Assembly (NCBI RefSeq): GCF_014874065.1 | Contig: NZ_JADBEE010000001.1 | Location: forward strand, 310,001-374,000 | From: Nesterenkonia halotolerans | Lineage (GTDB): Bacteria; Actinomycetota; Actinomycetes; Actinomycetales; Micrococcaceae | Length of the DNA: 64,000 nucleotides | Direction: 5' to 3' | Shown: one piece after another, positions 19,678 to 27,893 of the stretch | How positions within the stretch are numbered: the first letter of the stretch is position 1 | Layout: the number at the start of each line of letters is the position of its first letter | Translations under genes and position numbers: made by a program | The notes under the pieces: generated by a model | Databases searched by the model: none | Told to the model about the DNA's origin: nothing | Seen by the model: only the letters and a program-made list of their open reading frames with translations

Positions 19678-19753
19678 CCTGATCGCGACAAACGATCAGG
19701 TACCTGGCCTCCGGGATCCCAGAACCGGAGAGCGTGAGCTGCCGAAAGCTCAC
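19678..19753 (-). promoter_or_regulatory. Three-hairpin leader upstream of rpsD
   Basis: Three perfect stem-loops follow each other within 76 bases, 39-114 bases before the rpsD ATG. On plus coordinates: CCTGATCG/CGATCAGG (19678-19685, 19693-19700, 7-base loop), CTCCGG/CCGGAG (19709-19714, 19725-19730) and GTGAGCT/AGCTCAC (19734-19740, 19747-19753, 6-base loop). S4 controls its own synthesis through leader RNA in several bacteria, so an S4-binding element is a reasonable guess, but no known motif was matched. Confidence 0.45.
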
Positions 19754-19881
19754 TTCACTGCGACCTCGCATCGGCACGCGGCAGCCCCACCGACGTTCTG
19801 AGGGGGATGTCCGAGTGCAGGATCTTCTCTAGACATGCGAGGCCTGCCAGACAGCACAACAGCCTAGCACCGGGGACAGCA

Positions 19882-19914
19882 GAACCCCAATCATCATCAG
19901 GATGATGGGGGTTC
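19882..19914 (-). terminator. Probable terminator downstream of the DUF4191 gene
   Basis: GAACCCC pairs with GGGGTTC and CATCAT with ATGATG around a CAGG loop, with a small bulge. It lies 27 bases past the stop of the DUF4191 gene on the minus strand and closes the lipB-lipA-DUF4191 unit. No strong T-run follows. Confidence 0.55.
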
Positions 19915-19940
19915 TGACAGCTCTTGAATGCTGGGGACGT

Positions 19941-20738
19941 CTAGCCGCGCAGCGCCTTGCGGTCGGGGCGGGTGCGGTAAGGATCGACGCCCTTGGGAAT
20001 CGGTGGCCGCGAGATCGGCAGCGCGGCGAGGCGACGCTCGACGGCATTGACCTCGTGCTTGGTGAGCTTCTTGTCCAGCTTCTTGATCGCCCGGTTCAGC
20101 TTCTGCAGGGGGACCTGCTGGTCGCCGCGCCCGGCCTGGATGATGTGGATCGGGACACCGGTGTCGCGCAGGATGGGGCTGAAGCGCTTGCGCGTCTTCT
20201 GCACCAGCTTGCTCACCCGGTGTGAGGGGCCTTCGGTGACCAGGATCAGCCCGGGCTTGCCCACGACGCGGAAGATCGCGTCCTGGGTCTTCGGGTCCAT
20301 CGCCACAGGTTCTTCCGTGACGATCCACCCGCGCTTGAGCGTGCTCAGCGCCGCGGCTGCGGCGCCGGGACGGCCCTCGATGCGGGAGAAGGCCGCCTTC
20401 TCGGCGCGTCGATTCATCAGAATCATCGCGGCCAGCAGAGCCAGCGGCAGAGCGATCAGAAGCCCGGTGACCCAGTTCAGCAGCAGCGTGACGATCAGGA
20501 AGATCACCGCAAACGTGGCGAAGAACGCCAGCGCCATCCACCACCCGATGTTCGGGTCATAGGAGCGGGTCATCGAGAAGACCTGCTTGATCCGGGCGAA
20601 GAAGCCGTCCTGCTTATTGGCCTTCTTGCGAGCCTTGCGGTCCCGCTTCTCTGCCTTCTGCTCGGCCTTGAGGTTCTTGAGCGCGGTCTTCGCCTCCGCC
20701 TTGGAGGAGACCGGGGGAGTGGTGTCAGCTGGTGCCAT
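19941..20738 (-). CDS. DUF4191 membrane protein
   Basis: A 265-residue protein with a basic, Lys/Ala-rich coiled N-terminus (about residues 12-45), two adjacent membrane spans (WWMALAFFATFAVIFLIVTL and GLLIALPLALLAAMILM) and a cytosolic C-terminal domain with KPGLILVTEGPSHRVSKLV. This matches DUF4191, an actinobacterial family of unknown function nearly always next to lipA. Its start lies 23 bases after the lipA stop, so it is the third gene of the lipB-lipA unit. In relatives RDD and glnA genes usually follow; here rpsD does. Confidence 0.85.
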   Translation of the reverse strand: MAPADTTPPVSSKAEAKTALKNLKAEQKAEKRDRKARKKANKQDGFFARIKQVFSMTRSYDPNIGWWMALAFFATFAVIFLIVTLLLNWVTGLLIALPLALLAAMILMNRRAEKAAFSRIEGRPGAAAAALSTLKRGWIVTEEPVAMDPKTQDAIFRVVGKPGLILVTEGPSHRVSKLVQKTRKRFSPILRDTGVPIHIIQAGRGDQQVPLQKLNRAIKKLDKKLTKHEVNAVERRLAALPISRPPIPKGVDPYRTRPDRKALRG

Positions 20739-20761
20739 AGTGACCCCAGTCTACCGCAGGC

Positions 20762-21769
20762 TCAGAAGCCTGCCGCGACGAGAGTGGACGCCTCCTGCTT
20801 GGTGGCTCCCGAGGGTTCGATGTGCGACAGGGCGGCGGGGATCTCCCAGCCCTTCTTCTGCATCGCCTTGGCCCAGAGCGAGCCGGCCCGGTAGGAGGAG
20901 CGGACCAGGGGTCCCGACATGACGCCGAGGAAGCCGATCTCTTCGGCTTCTTCAGAGATGTCCAGGAACTCCTGGGGCTTGACCCAGCGATCCACCGGAA
21001 GGTGCCGCGGCGTGGGACGCAGGTACTGGGTGATGGTCAGCAGATCGCATCCGGCGTCATGCAGATCCTGCAGCGCCTCGGAGACCTCGTCGCGGGTCTC
21101 GCCCATGCCCAGGATCAGGTTGGACTTGGTGATCATGCCGTGCGCCCGTCCCTGGGTGAGCACGTCCAGGGACCGCTCGTAGCGGAAAGCCGGGCGGATG
21201 CGGCGGAAGATGCGCGGGACCGTCTCGACGTTGTGGGCGAAGACCTCGGGAGCTGCCTCGCAGATCCCAGCGATGTTCTCCTCGCGACCCGAGAAGTCCG
21301 GGATGAGGATCTCGACGCCGGTGCCGGGGTTCAGCTCGTGGATCTTGCGGATCGTCTCGGCGTAGAGCCACACGCCCTCATCCGGGAGGTCGTCCCGGGC
21401 GACGCCTGTGACGGTGGCGTAGCGCAGCTGCATCTCCTGCACCGACTGGGCCACCTGCAGCGGCTCGGACTCATCGACGGCCCCCGGCCGCCCGGTGTCG
21501 ATCTCGCAGAAGTCACAGCGTCGGGTGCAGGCCGAGCCGCCGATGAGGAAGGTGGCCTCGCGGTCCTCCCAGCACTCGAAGATGTTGGGGCATCCGGCCT
21601 CTTCGCAGACCGTGTGCAGCCCCTTCTCGCCGACGCGCTTCTTCATCGCGGCGAACTCGTTGCCCATCTTGACCTTGGTGCGCATCCATTCGGGTTTGCG
21701 CTCCACTGGAATCGAGGCGTTTCGTGCTTCGACGCGCAGCATGCGTCGACCTTCAGGTGCCACAGTCAC
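20762..21769 (-). CDS. lipA: Lipoyl synthase
   Basis: Radical SAM enzyme (335 residues) that inserts two sulfurs into octanoyl groups on lipoyl domains. Both iron-sulfur motifs are visible: [12 protein letters not shown] near the N-terminus (auxiliary cluster) and CTRRCDFC (SAM cluster); the C-terminal VRSSYRAG carries the conserved Ser. The GTG at 21769 overlaps the lipB stop (GTGA) and follows AGAAGGAG at good distance; the longer open frame upstream only overlaps lipB. Substrates encoded nearby are the two lipoyl domains of the E2 protein at 24347-26269. Confidence 0.97.
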   Translation of the reverse strand: MTVAPEGRRMLRVEARNASIPVERKPEWMRTKVKMGNEFAAMKKRVGEKGLHTVCEEAGCPNIFECWEDREATFLIGGSACTRRCDFCEIDTGRPGAVDESEPLQVAQSVQEMQLRYATVTGVARDDLPDEGVWLYAETIRKIHELNPGTGVEILIPDFSGREENIAGICEAAPEVFAHNVETVPRIFRRIRPAFRYERSLDVLTQGRAHGMITKSNLILGMGETRDEVSEALQDLHDAGCDLLTITQYLRPTPRHLPVDRWVKPQEFLDISEEAEEIGFLGVMSGPLVRSSYRAGSLWAKAMQKKGWEIPAALSHIEPSGATKQEASTLVAAGF

Positions 21770-22533
21770 TGTGGGACTCCTTCTGTTGTTCGAGAGATGT
21801 CGCAGCCTCGCTGGCTGACGCGTGGATCGGGGGAGCCGGCAGAGCCTGCTGAAACGTGAGGAGCCGCCTGAGGGGTGGGCGGGGGTGTGCTCCTGAGGAG
21901 ATGGGGGAGGACGGACTGAAGGCGGGCGGTCACACTGTCGGCAACATCCTCGGGTGTGACCCGGCGTCCAAGCTCTGCGCTGATGCTGGTCGTGCCGGCG
22001 TCGCTGATTCCGCACGGAATGATGTTCTCGAAGGGAGCGAGATCGTTGGAGCAGTTGAGCGCGAATCCATGCATCGTGACCGAGTGGTGGACCCGCAGAC
22101 CGATCGCCGCGATCTTGCGCTGGCCCTCGCCGTCGATCAGCCACACCCCGGAACGGCCCTCGACCTGGGTGCCGTAGATCCCGAAGTCCTCGGAGAGCAG
22201 GCTGATCAGCATCTTTTCCAGAACGCAGACATAGTCCCTGACCAGGGAGGGGTCCCGAAGATGCAGGATCGGGTACCCGACGAGCTGGCCCCGACCGTGC
22301 CAGGTGATCTTCCCACCACGGTCGACGTCGAGCACCGGGGTCCCGTCCTTGGGCCGATCCTGTGGCTCGGTGCGGCGTCCGGCGGTGTAGACGTCTGCGT
22401 GCTCGAGCAGCAGCACCGTGGAGGGGGCTGTGCCATCGTGCACCGCAGCGTGCAGCCGCTGCTGGACGGCGTGTGTCTCGGAGTAGTCGAGAAGCTGGGG
22501 GTCGAAACCCAGCCGCGTGAATGCGAGCTCCAT
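21766..22533 (-). CDS. lipB: Octanoyltransferase LipB
   Basis: Moves octanoate from acyl carrier protein to lipoyl domains, the first step of lipoate synthesis. The signature [18 protein letters not shown], the Lys of RKIAAIG and the catalytic Cys of IIPCGI are present. The 255 residues exceed the usual length because of a Pro/Ser-rich tail of about 45 residues ([16 protein letters not shown]). ATG at 22533; the stop overlaps lipA. It is divergent from the kinase gene over 93 bases. Confidence 0.97.
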   Translation of the reverse strand: MELAFTRLGFDPQLLDYSETHAVQQRLHAAVHDGTAPSTVLLLEHADVYTAGRRTEPQDRPKDGTPVLDVDRGGKITWHGRGQLVGYPILHLRDPSLVRDYVCVLEKMLISLLSEDFGIYGTQVEGRSGVWLIDGEGQRKIAAIGLRVHHSVTMHGFALNCSNDLAPFENIIPCGISDAGTTSISAELGRRVTPEDVADSVTARLQSVLPHLLRSTPPPTPQAAPHVSAGSAGSPDPRVSQRGCDISRTTEGVPQ

Positions 22534-22626
22534 GGCACCACCCTAGACCCAGATCGGTCCTCGTATGGGAACGTGTCGGAGCGGCCCTGTGGATAACAGG
22601 GGTGCCGGGCAGCTGACGGGTTCACA

Positions 22627-24267
22627 ATGATCTCTATGCAGCTGGTCAGAGAGGATGCGGTTCAGGCGAGCGGTGACACGTCGTCACCCGCCGTCGGGCG
22701 ACGCTCCGAGTGTCCGCGAGCCGAGGGGATCACCGTGGAGCGGATGCTCGGCATGGGTGGCTCCTGCACCGTCTGGCTGGCAAGCTGGGACGGTCCAGCT
22801 GCGCCTGGCTGGCACCTGGTCGATGCGGTGCCTCCCTCGCGATTCGCCTTGAAGCTGCCGCACCTCCCGGGCCTGCGATGTCCGGCCGCGGGAGCTGCTG
22901 CCAAGGAGCTCCAGGCCCTGGACTGGCTGCGCCATGAGCATCTGGTGCGAGCCTATGGCACGGTGGAGACCTCTCACGGTCTCGGTCTCATGCTGGAGCC
23001 ATACTGCGCCGGCTCTCTGGGGTCGGTGCTCCGCCGGGCCGGGCGGCTGAGCACCGGTGAGCTGGTCACTGTGCTCACCCCCATCGCCACCGCACTGGAG
23101 AGCCTCCACCAGCAAGGTGTGGTGCACGGGGATGTCTCTCCGGGGAACATACTGCTCGCCCCGGACGGGAAGCCCGCTCTGGGTGACCTCGCCGATGCGC
23201 AGGCGCTCGGACTGCCTGGGGCACGCACCGGGACCGAAGGGTTCATCGCCCCGGAGGCGCTGTCGAACCGGTGGCGCAGTCCTGGCGCGGGGAGGGCGAG
23301 GCAGCGATCATCGTGGCCGCGTGTTGAGTCCGATGTCTATTCGCTCGCCGCGGTGGCCTGGTTCGCCCTGTGTGGGTCTGTGCCCGCGCGTACCCAGTAC
23401 CGGGCTCCGCTGCAGGCCCTGCGCCCCGAGGTTCCCGGTGCCCTTGTCATGCTGTTGGAGTCCGCGCTGCAGGAGGATCCCCAGCGGCGTCCCGGTGCCG
23501 GGGATTTTGCGGTGGCCCTCTTCCGAGCGGCGGTGCCCACGCCCCTGGACCTGACGCCGTACGTGGGTGAAGAGGTGGTGCCGGAGCTTCCTTCGGTGAA
23601 CACACGGTCGCCTGACCCTCGCCGTCGCGTGGCCCTTGTCGCGGCGCTGACGCTGCTGGGATCGGGAGTCGGGGCCATGGTGGTCGTCCCGCAGGACGAC
23701 GGCGGCGACCCTGGCCTTGCATCGGCGGTGCAGGCCCCGGCCGGACCGGAGAGCCCAGCATCACCGGAGAGCACAGAGTCACCAGAGAGCAGAGATTCAC
23801 CAGAGAGCAGAGAGGCAGCGGAAGGAACTCGCGCGCCAAGCCCTCGCGGCCCCGGACAACCCTCCGAGCTGCAGGAGACCCCCGATGCTGGGAACCTGCT
23901 GCAGCTCGAGGACCCGGCGGCGGCTCTGGAGGGAATCGCGGTGCTGCGGACCCAGGCGCTGCGCCGCGCCGATCCTGGCCTTGTGCATCGCTACACCGTG
24001 GAGGGCTCGCCGGCGAGACTCGCCGATGAGGAACTGATTCGCAGCTTCCGTGCGCGAGGGCTGAGCTACGAGGGTCGGGCATTGGAGATCGAGGTGCAAC
24101 CCGCAGCGCAGCACTCGGCTGGACCGGCCTCTGGCGAGGTTCGGCTGCAGGTCAGGGTGACTGCGGCGGGGCTACAGGGCGGCCCGGCGCAGACCCAACG
24201 GGTGGTGCTGGGACTGCAGCGGCACGGTGGTGCGTGGCTGTTGGACAGCGTCGAGGAGTCCGGTTGA
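22627..24267 (+). CDS. Transmembrane Ser/Thr protein kinase-like protein
   Basis: A 546-residue Hanks-type kinase with an outer domain. Kinase features: glycine loop GMGGSCTVW (42-50), Lys76 in FALK, a probable helix-C Glu94, catalytic loop HGDVSPGN (167-174) with Asp169 and Asn174, a GDLA motif with Asp187 in place of DFG, and GTEGFIAPE. The Gly before the catalytic Asp makes it a non-RD kinase. One membrane span lies at about 335-354, then a Ser/Pro/Glu-rich linker with 18-base repeats, then about 140 residues outside resembling an NTF2-like or sensor domain without clear identity. No PASTA repeats and no phosphatase next to it. ATG at 22627; a second ATG follows at 22636. Activity is likely but unproven. 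Confidence 0.8.
   Translation: MISMQLVREDAVQASGDTSSPAVGRRSECPRAEGITVERMLGMGGSCTVWLASWDGPAAPGWHLVDAVPPSRFALKLPHLPGLRCPAAGAAAKELQALDWLRHEHLVRAYGTVETSHGLGLMLEPYCAGSLGSVLRRAGRLSTGELVTVLTPIATALESLHQQGVVHGDVSPGNILLAPDGKPALGDLADAQALGLPGARTGTEGFIAPEALSNRWRSPGAGRARQRSSWPRVESDVYSLAAVAWFALCGSVPARTQYRAPLQALRPEVPGALVMLLESALQEDPQRRPGAGDFAVALFRAAVPTPLDLTPYVGEEVVPELPSVNTRSPDPRRRVALVAALTLLGSGVGAMVVVPQDDGGDPGLASAVQAPAGPESPASPESTESPESRDSPESREAAEGTRAPSPRGPGQPSELQETPDAGNLLQLEDPAAALEGIAVLRTQALRRADPGLVHRYTVEGSPARLADEELIRSFRARGLSYEGRALEIEVQPAAQHSAGPASGEVRLQVRVTAAGLQGGPAQTQRVVLGLQRHGGAWLLDSVEESG
23761..23814 (+). repeat. 18-base tandem repeat in the kinase linker
   Basis: Three consecutive near-identical 18-base units (TCACCRGAGAGCASAGAK) encode SPESTE, SPESRD, SPESRE just outside the membrane. 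Such units can expand or shrink in frame. Confidence 0.8.
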
Positions 24268-24285
24268 ACCCGACGTGGTGCAGAC

Positions 24286-24325
24286 GCAGAAGAGGGCCCG
24301 TCCTGGTGGACGGGCCCTCTTCTGC
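24286..24325. terminator. Bidirectional terminator between kinase and E2 genes
   Basis: Perfect 18-base stem (GCAGAAGAGGGCCCGTCC and complement) with TGGT loop, 18 bases after the kinase stop and 21 before the stop of the convergent E2 gene. It can serve both. Confidence 0.9.
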
Positions 24326-24346
24326 TGACTCACGCAGTGTTGAGCG

Positions 24347-26269
24347 TCAGCCTTCCAGGCCCAGCTGAGCCTCGAAGTTTCCGCCTTCCAGCCGTGCCTT
24401 CAGCGTCTGCATGAACCGTCCGGCGTCGGCCCCGTCCACCAGGCGGTGATCGTAGGTCAGGGACAGGTACATCATGTGCCGGATGCCGATGGTCTCGTTG
24501 CCATCTCCATCCTCGACGATCATCGGACGCTTCACGATCGCCCCGGTGCCCAGGATCGCCACCTGCGGCTGGTTGATGATCGGGGTGTCGAACAGCGCGC
24601 CCACCGAACCGAAGTTGGTGATGGTGAAGGTGCCGCCGGAGAGCTCCCCGGGGCCGATCTTGGACTTGCGCGTCCGGTCAGCCACATCGACGATCTTCTT
24701 TGCCAGCCCGGCCATGCTCAGGTCTCCGGCGTCGTTGATGACGGGGACCAGCAGGCCCTTCTCGGTGTCCACCGCCAACGCGAGGTGCTCGCTGTCATGG
24801 TAGGTGATCTGCTGGTTCGTCTCGTCATACTCGGCGTTCAGCTTGGGGTGCTGCTTGAGCGCCTCGGTGACAGCGGTGCCGATGAAGGGCAGGTAGGTCA
24901 GGTTCACGCCGTTCTGCTCGCGGAACGAGGCCTTGGCCTTGGCACGGAGGTTCACGATGCGGGTCATGTCGATCTCGTGGACCTGGGTCAGCTGGGCGGA
25001 GATGTCCAGCGACTCGTTCATCCGCTGGGCGATGACCTGGCGGATGCGCGGGGCCTTCTCGGTGGACCCACGCTTGGTGGTGTCCGCCTCGACCTTGGGG
25101 GCGGACTTCTCCGCAGCGCTGGAAGCCGGAGCCTCGTCGGAGGACGTGGACTGAGACTTCTTCGCCTCGGCCGCATCGACGACATCCTGTTTGCGGATGC
25201 GACCGCCGACGCCCGTGCCCTTCACGTCTGAGAGGTCGACACCCTCGTTCTTGGCAAGCCGACGCACCAGGGGAGTCACATAGCCTTCGGCCGATGAGTC
25301 GGAGGAGTCAGACTTCGCTGCCGAAGAGCCGGAGTCACTGGCCTTCTCAGACTTCGCAGAGCCCTCGGACTTCTCGGACTTCGACGAGGGGGCCTCGGTC
25401 CGCTCTTCGGGAGCGGGCTCCTCGGCAGGCTCCGACTTCTCTTCGGCAGCCTGCTGCGACTCAGCGGACTCGTCCGCAGAGGACCCCTCATCGGAGGAAC
25501 CTTCGTCGCTGGAGGATTCGGAATCCTGCTCGGCTTCGCTCTGCTCAGGCGCGGAGGATCCGCCGCTGCCGGAGCCCACGAGGGCGAGGACCGCCCCGAC
25601 CTCGACGGTCTCGTCCTCGGAGACCTTGATCTCCTGGATGGTTCCCGCCACGGGGGACGGGACCTCGGTGTCGACCTTGTCAGTCGAGACCTCAAGCAGG
25701 GGCTGGTCGACCTCGACGGTGTCGCCGACCTCGACGAGCCAGCGGGTCACGGTGCCTTCAGTCACTGACTCACCGAGCTGCGGGAGGGTCACCTCCTGAG
25801 ATTCACCCTCTGAGCCACCGCCTTCTGAGCCGCCCTCGTCCTGCTGGGGTGCGTTCTCCTCGGCGGCCTGCTCGGTGGCCTCGGGCTGCTCAGCCTCGGT
25901 GGCGGCATCCTCGGCCTCTTCAGGCTCTGGCTCGGGAGCCTGGTCGTCCTCGCTGGCATCGCTGTCTGCGGATGCCTCGGCCTCGCCGCTCTCCTCCGCG
26001 GAGTCATCCGAGGAGTCGTCGCCCGATCCGGAGCCGTCGCCGATCTTGACCAGCGGCGCACCTACCTCCACGGTCTCGTCCTCGGCCACGAGGAGCTCCT
26101 CGATGGTGCCGGCGGCGGGGGAGGGGACCTCGGTGTCCACCTTGTCGGTGGAGACCTCCAGCAGAGGCTGGTCGACCTCGACGGTGTCACCGACCTCTAC
26201 GAGCCAGCGGGTCACGGTGCCTTCGGTGACTGATTCACCAAGGGCTGGAAGGTTCACGGTTTCAGACAT
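24347..26269 (-). CDS. sucB: 2-oxoacid dehydrogenase E2 (dihydrolipoamide acyltransferase), two lipoyl domains
   Basis: E2 core of a 2-oxoacid dehydrogenase complex, 640 residues. Two lipoyl domains (about 3-77 and 158-232) carry the lipoyl Lys at K43 and K198, each in [10 protein letters not shown]. Long acidic linkers follow each. A subunit-binding domain lies at about 329-366 ([19 protein letters not shown]) and the catalytic core at about 410-638, with the active-site His608 and Asp612 in DHRLVDG. It would be annotated SucB; in many actinobacteria this protein serves the pyruvate complex and the 2-oxoglutarate enzyme together, so succinyl specificity is not certain. It lies 101 bases after lpdA, likely in one operon. 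Confidence 0.93.
   Translation of the reverse strand: MSETVNLPALGESVTEGTVTRWLVEVGDTVEVDQPLLEVSTDKVDTEVPSPAAGTIEELLVAEDETVEVGAPLVKIGDGSGSGDDSSDDSAEESGEAEASADSDASEDDQAPEPEPEEAEDAATEAEQPEATEQAAEENAPQQDEGGSEGGGSEGESQEVTLPQLGESVTEGTVTRWLVEVGDTVEVDQPLLEVSTDKVDTEVPSPVAGTIQEIKVSEDETVEVGAVLALVGSGSGGSSAPEQSEAEQDSESSSDEGSSDEGSSADESAESQQAAEEKSEPAEEPAPEERTEAPSSKSEKSEGSAKSEKASDSGSSAAKSDSSDSSAEGYVTPLVRRLAKNEGVDLSDVKGTGVGGRIRKQDVVDAAEAKKSQSTSSDEAPASSAAEKSAPKVEADTTKRGSTEKAPRIRQVIAQRMNESLDISAQLTQVHEIDMTRIVNLRAKAKASFREQNGVNLTYLPFIGTAVTEALKQHPKLNAEYDETNQQITYHDSEHLALAVDTEKGLLVPVINDAGDLSMAGLAKKIVDVADRTRKSKIGPGELSGGTFTITNFGSVGALFDTPIINQPQVAILGTGAIVKRPMIVEDGDGNETIGIRHMMYLSLTYDHRLVDGADAGRFMQTLKARLEGGNFEAQLGLEG
25649..25783 (-). 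repeat. Second lipoyl-domain repeat copy
   Basis: Encodes residues 163-207 of the E2 protein, nearly identical in protein sequence to 8-52 and highly similar in DNA to 26114-26248, offset 465 bases. Confidence 0.75.
26114..26248 (-). repeat. First lipoyl-domain repeat copy
   Basis: Encodes residues 8-52 of the E2 protein. Partner of 25649-25783; the shared block [20 protein letters not shown] continues through the lipoyl Lys. Confidence 0.75.
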
Positions 26270-26370
26270 GGTGTCCGACTCCTACTCTCAAAGTTCGACG
26301 CAGCCTCACGGCTGGAGCATTATCTCAACGGGCGGTACTGGAAGGGCCCCGGCGGTCCGGGAGGTGTGGA

Positions 26371-27750
26371 TCAGCCGTGCAGCGGGTGACCGAAGAGCGC
26401 CATCGCAGCCTCACCCATGGCTTCGTTCTGCGTGGGGTGGGCATGGATCAGGGAGGCGACGTCCTCGGGGTAGGCCTCCCAGTTCACGATCAGCTGAGCC
26501 TCGCCGACCTGCTCGCTGATGCGAGTGCCGATGCCGTGGACTCCGACGATCGGGCCGCCCTTGACGCCGACCATCTTGATCATGCCGCCGGTGCCCAGGA
26601 TGGAGGACTTGCCGTTGCCAGCGAGGTTGTACTCGGTGATCTCGATCTCGTCCTTGCCGTACTTCTCTTCAGCCGCGGGCTGGGTGTAGCCCACCGACAT
26701 GATCTCGGGGTCGCAATAAGTGACCTTGGGGATGTTGATGTCCTCAACGATCATCGGGTTGTTCCCGGCGATCTCCTCGGCGACGAAGATTCCCTGCTGG
26801 TACCCGCGGTGCGCGAGCTGGAGACCCGGGACGATGTCCCCGATCGCATAGATGTTGCCGACGCCGGTGTGCAGCCGCTCGTCAGTGATCACGAAGCCGC
26901 GATCGAGGGTGATCCCTGCGTCTTCGAAGCCGAAGCCCTCGGTGACCGGTCCGCGCCCGACGGCGACCAGGCAGATCTCGGCCTCAAAGGTCTTGCCGTC
27001 CTCGAGGGTGACCTTGACGCCGTCGTCGGTCTCTTTGACCTCGTTGAAGAAGGTGCCGGTGTTGAAGGTGATGCCGCGCTTCTTGAAGGTGCGCTCAAGC
27101 TGCTTGACGATGGAGGGATCCTCATTGGGCACCAGCGAAGGCAGGCCCTCGATGATGGTGACCTCGGTGCCGTAGGAGGTCCACGCGGAGGCGAACTCGC
27201 AGCCGATGACGCCGCCGCCGAGCACGATCGCCGACTTCGGGGTGGAATCCATCTCCAGCGCCTCGGTGGAGGTGATGATCTTCTTGCTCAGCGGCAGGCC
27301 GAACGTCTTGGAGGTGGAGCCGGTGGCCAGCACGATGTTCTTGCCGGTGTACCGGGTGCCGTCCACCTCGATCTCGTTCTCGGACACGAGCTTTCCCTCG
27401 CCGGAGACGACCGTGACCTTGCGCATCTTCAGCAGGCCCGTGAGGCCTTTGTACTTTCCGGCGACGATGCCGTCCTTGTATTCGCGGACCTTGGCCATGT
27501 CCACGCCTTCGAAAGTGGTCTTGACGCCGTACTTCTCCGAGGAGCGCGCCTCGTCGGCGAGCTCAGCGGCATGCAGGTAGGCCTTGGTGGGGATGCAGCC
27601 CCAGTGCAGACACGTGCCGCCGAGCTTGTCCTTCTCGATGAGGCCCACTGTGAGGCCGTGCTGGACCGAGCGCAGCGCCGCAGCATAGCCTGCGCTGCCT
27701 CCGCCGAGAACGAGTACGTCGAATTCCTGAGGCTGGTCGGCCACTGTCAT
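26371..27750 (-). CDS. lpdA: Dihydrolipoyl dehydrogenase (E3)
   Basis: FAD enzyme of 459 residues that reoxidises the dihydrolipoyl groups of the E2 proteins. FAD motif VLVLGGGSAGYAAALRSVQ, redox pair in GGTCLHWGCIPTKA, NAD motif VLGGGVIGCEFAS, and the C-terminal His-Glu pair in HAHPTQNEAMGE. ATG at 27750 with a GGGAG-like site close by. It heads the unit with the E2 gene; pepA upstream is separated by a terminator. Confidence 0.97.
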   Translation of the reverse strand: MTVADQPQEFDVLVLGGGSAGYAAALRSVQHGLTVGLIEKDKLGGTCLHWGCIPTKAYLHAAELADEARSSEKYGVKTTFEGVDMAKVREYKDGIVAGKYKGLTGLLKMRKVTVVSGEGKLVSENEIEVDGTRYTGKNIVLATGSTSKTFGLPLSKKIITSTEALEMDSTPKSAIVLGGGVIGCEFASAWTSYGTEVTIIEGLPSLVPNEDPSIVKQLERTFKKRGITFNTGTFFNEVKETDDGVKVTLEDGKTFEAEICLVAVGRGPVTEGFGFEDAGITLDRGFVITDERLHTGVGNIYAIGDIVPGLQLAHRGYQQGIFVAEEIAGNNPMIVEDINIPKVTYCDPEIMSVGYTQPAAEEKYGKDEIEITEYNLAGNGKSSILGTGGMIKMVGVKGGPIVGVHGIGTRISEQVGEAQLIVNWEAYPEDVASLIHAHPTQNEAMGEAAMALFGHPLHG

Positions 27751-27790
27751 TGCTCCCTTGCATCGAGTGAGACGTGAAGTTTCTTGATTT

Positions 27791-27846
27791 CGCCTGTGGC
27801 GCGCTTCGAGCGGGACATGCGACCCGTTCGAAGCGCACCACAGGTG
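27791..27846 (-). terminator. Long hairpin terminator between pepA and lpdA
   Basis: A 24-base stem with two mismatches (CGCCTGTGG..GAGCGGG against CCCGTTCG..CCACAGGTG) and an 8-base loop, 47 bases past the pepA stop on the minus strand. It separates pepA from lpdA-sucB. Confidence 0.75.
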
Positions 27847-27893
27847 TTCACTGCGTTCAGCCTATCGCTTGTGCGCAGGCATCAGCCACTGGA

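Noticed and set aside
26377..27777. 466-codon plus-strand frame opposite lpdA
   Set aside because: lpdA has all E3 motifs; the opposite frame has none.
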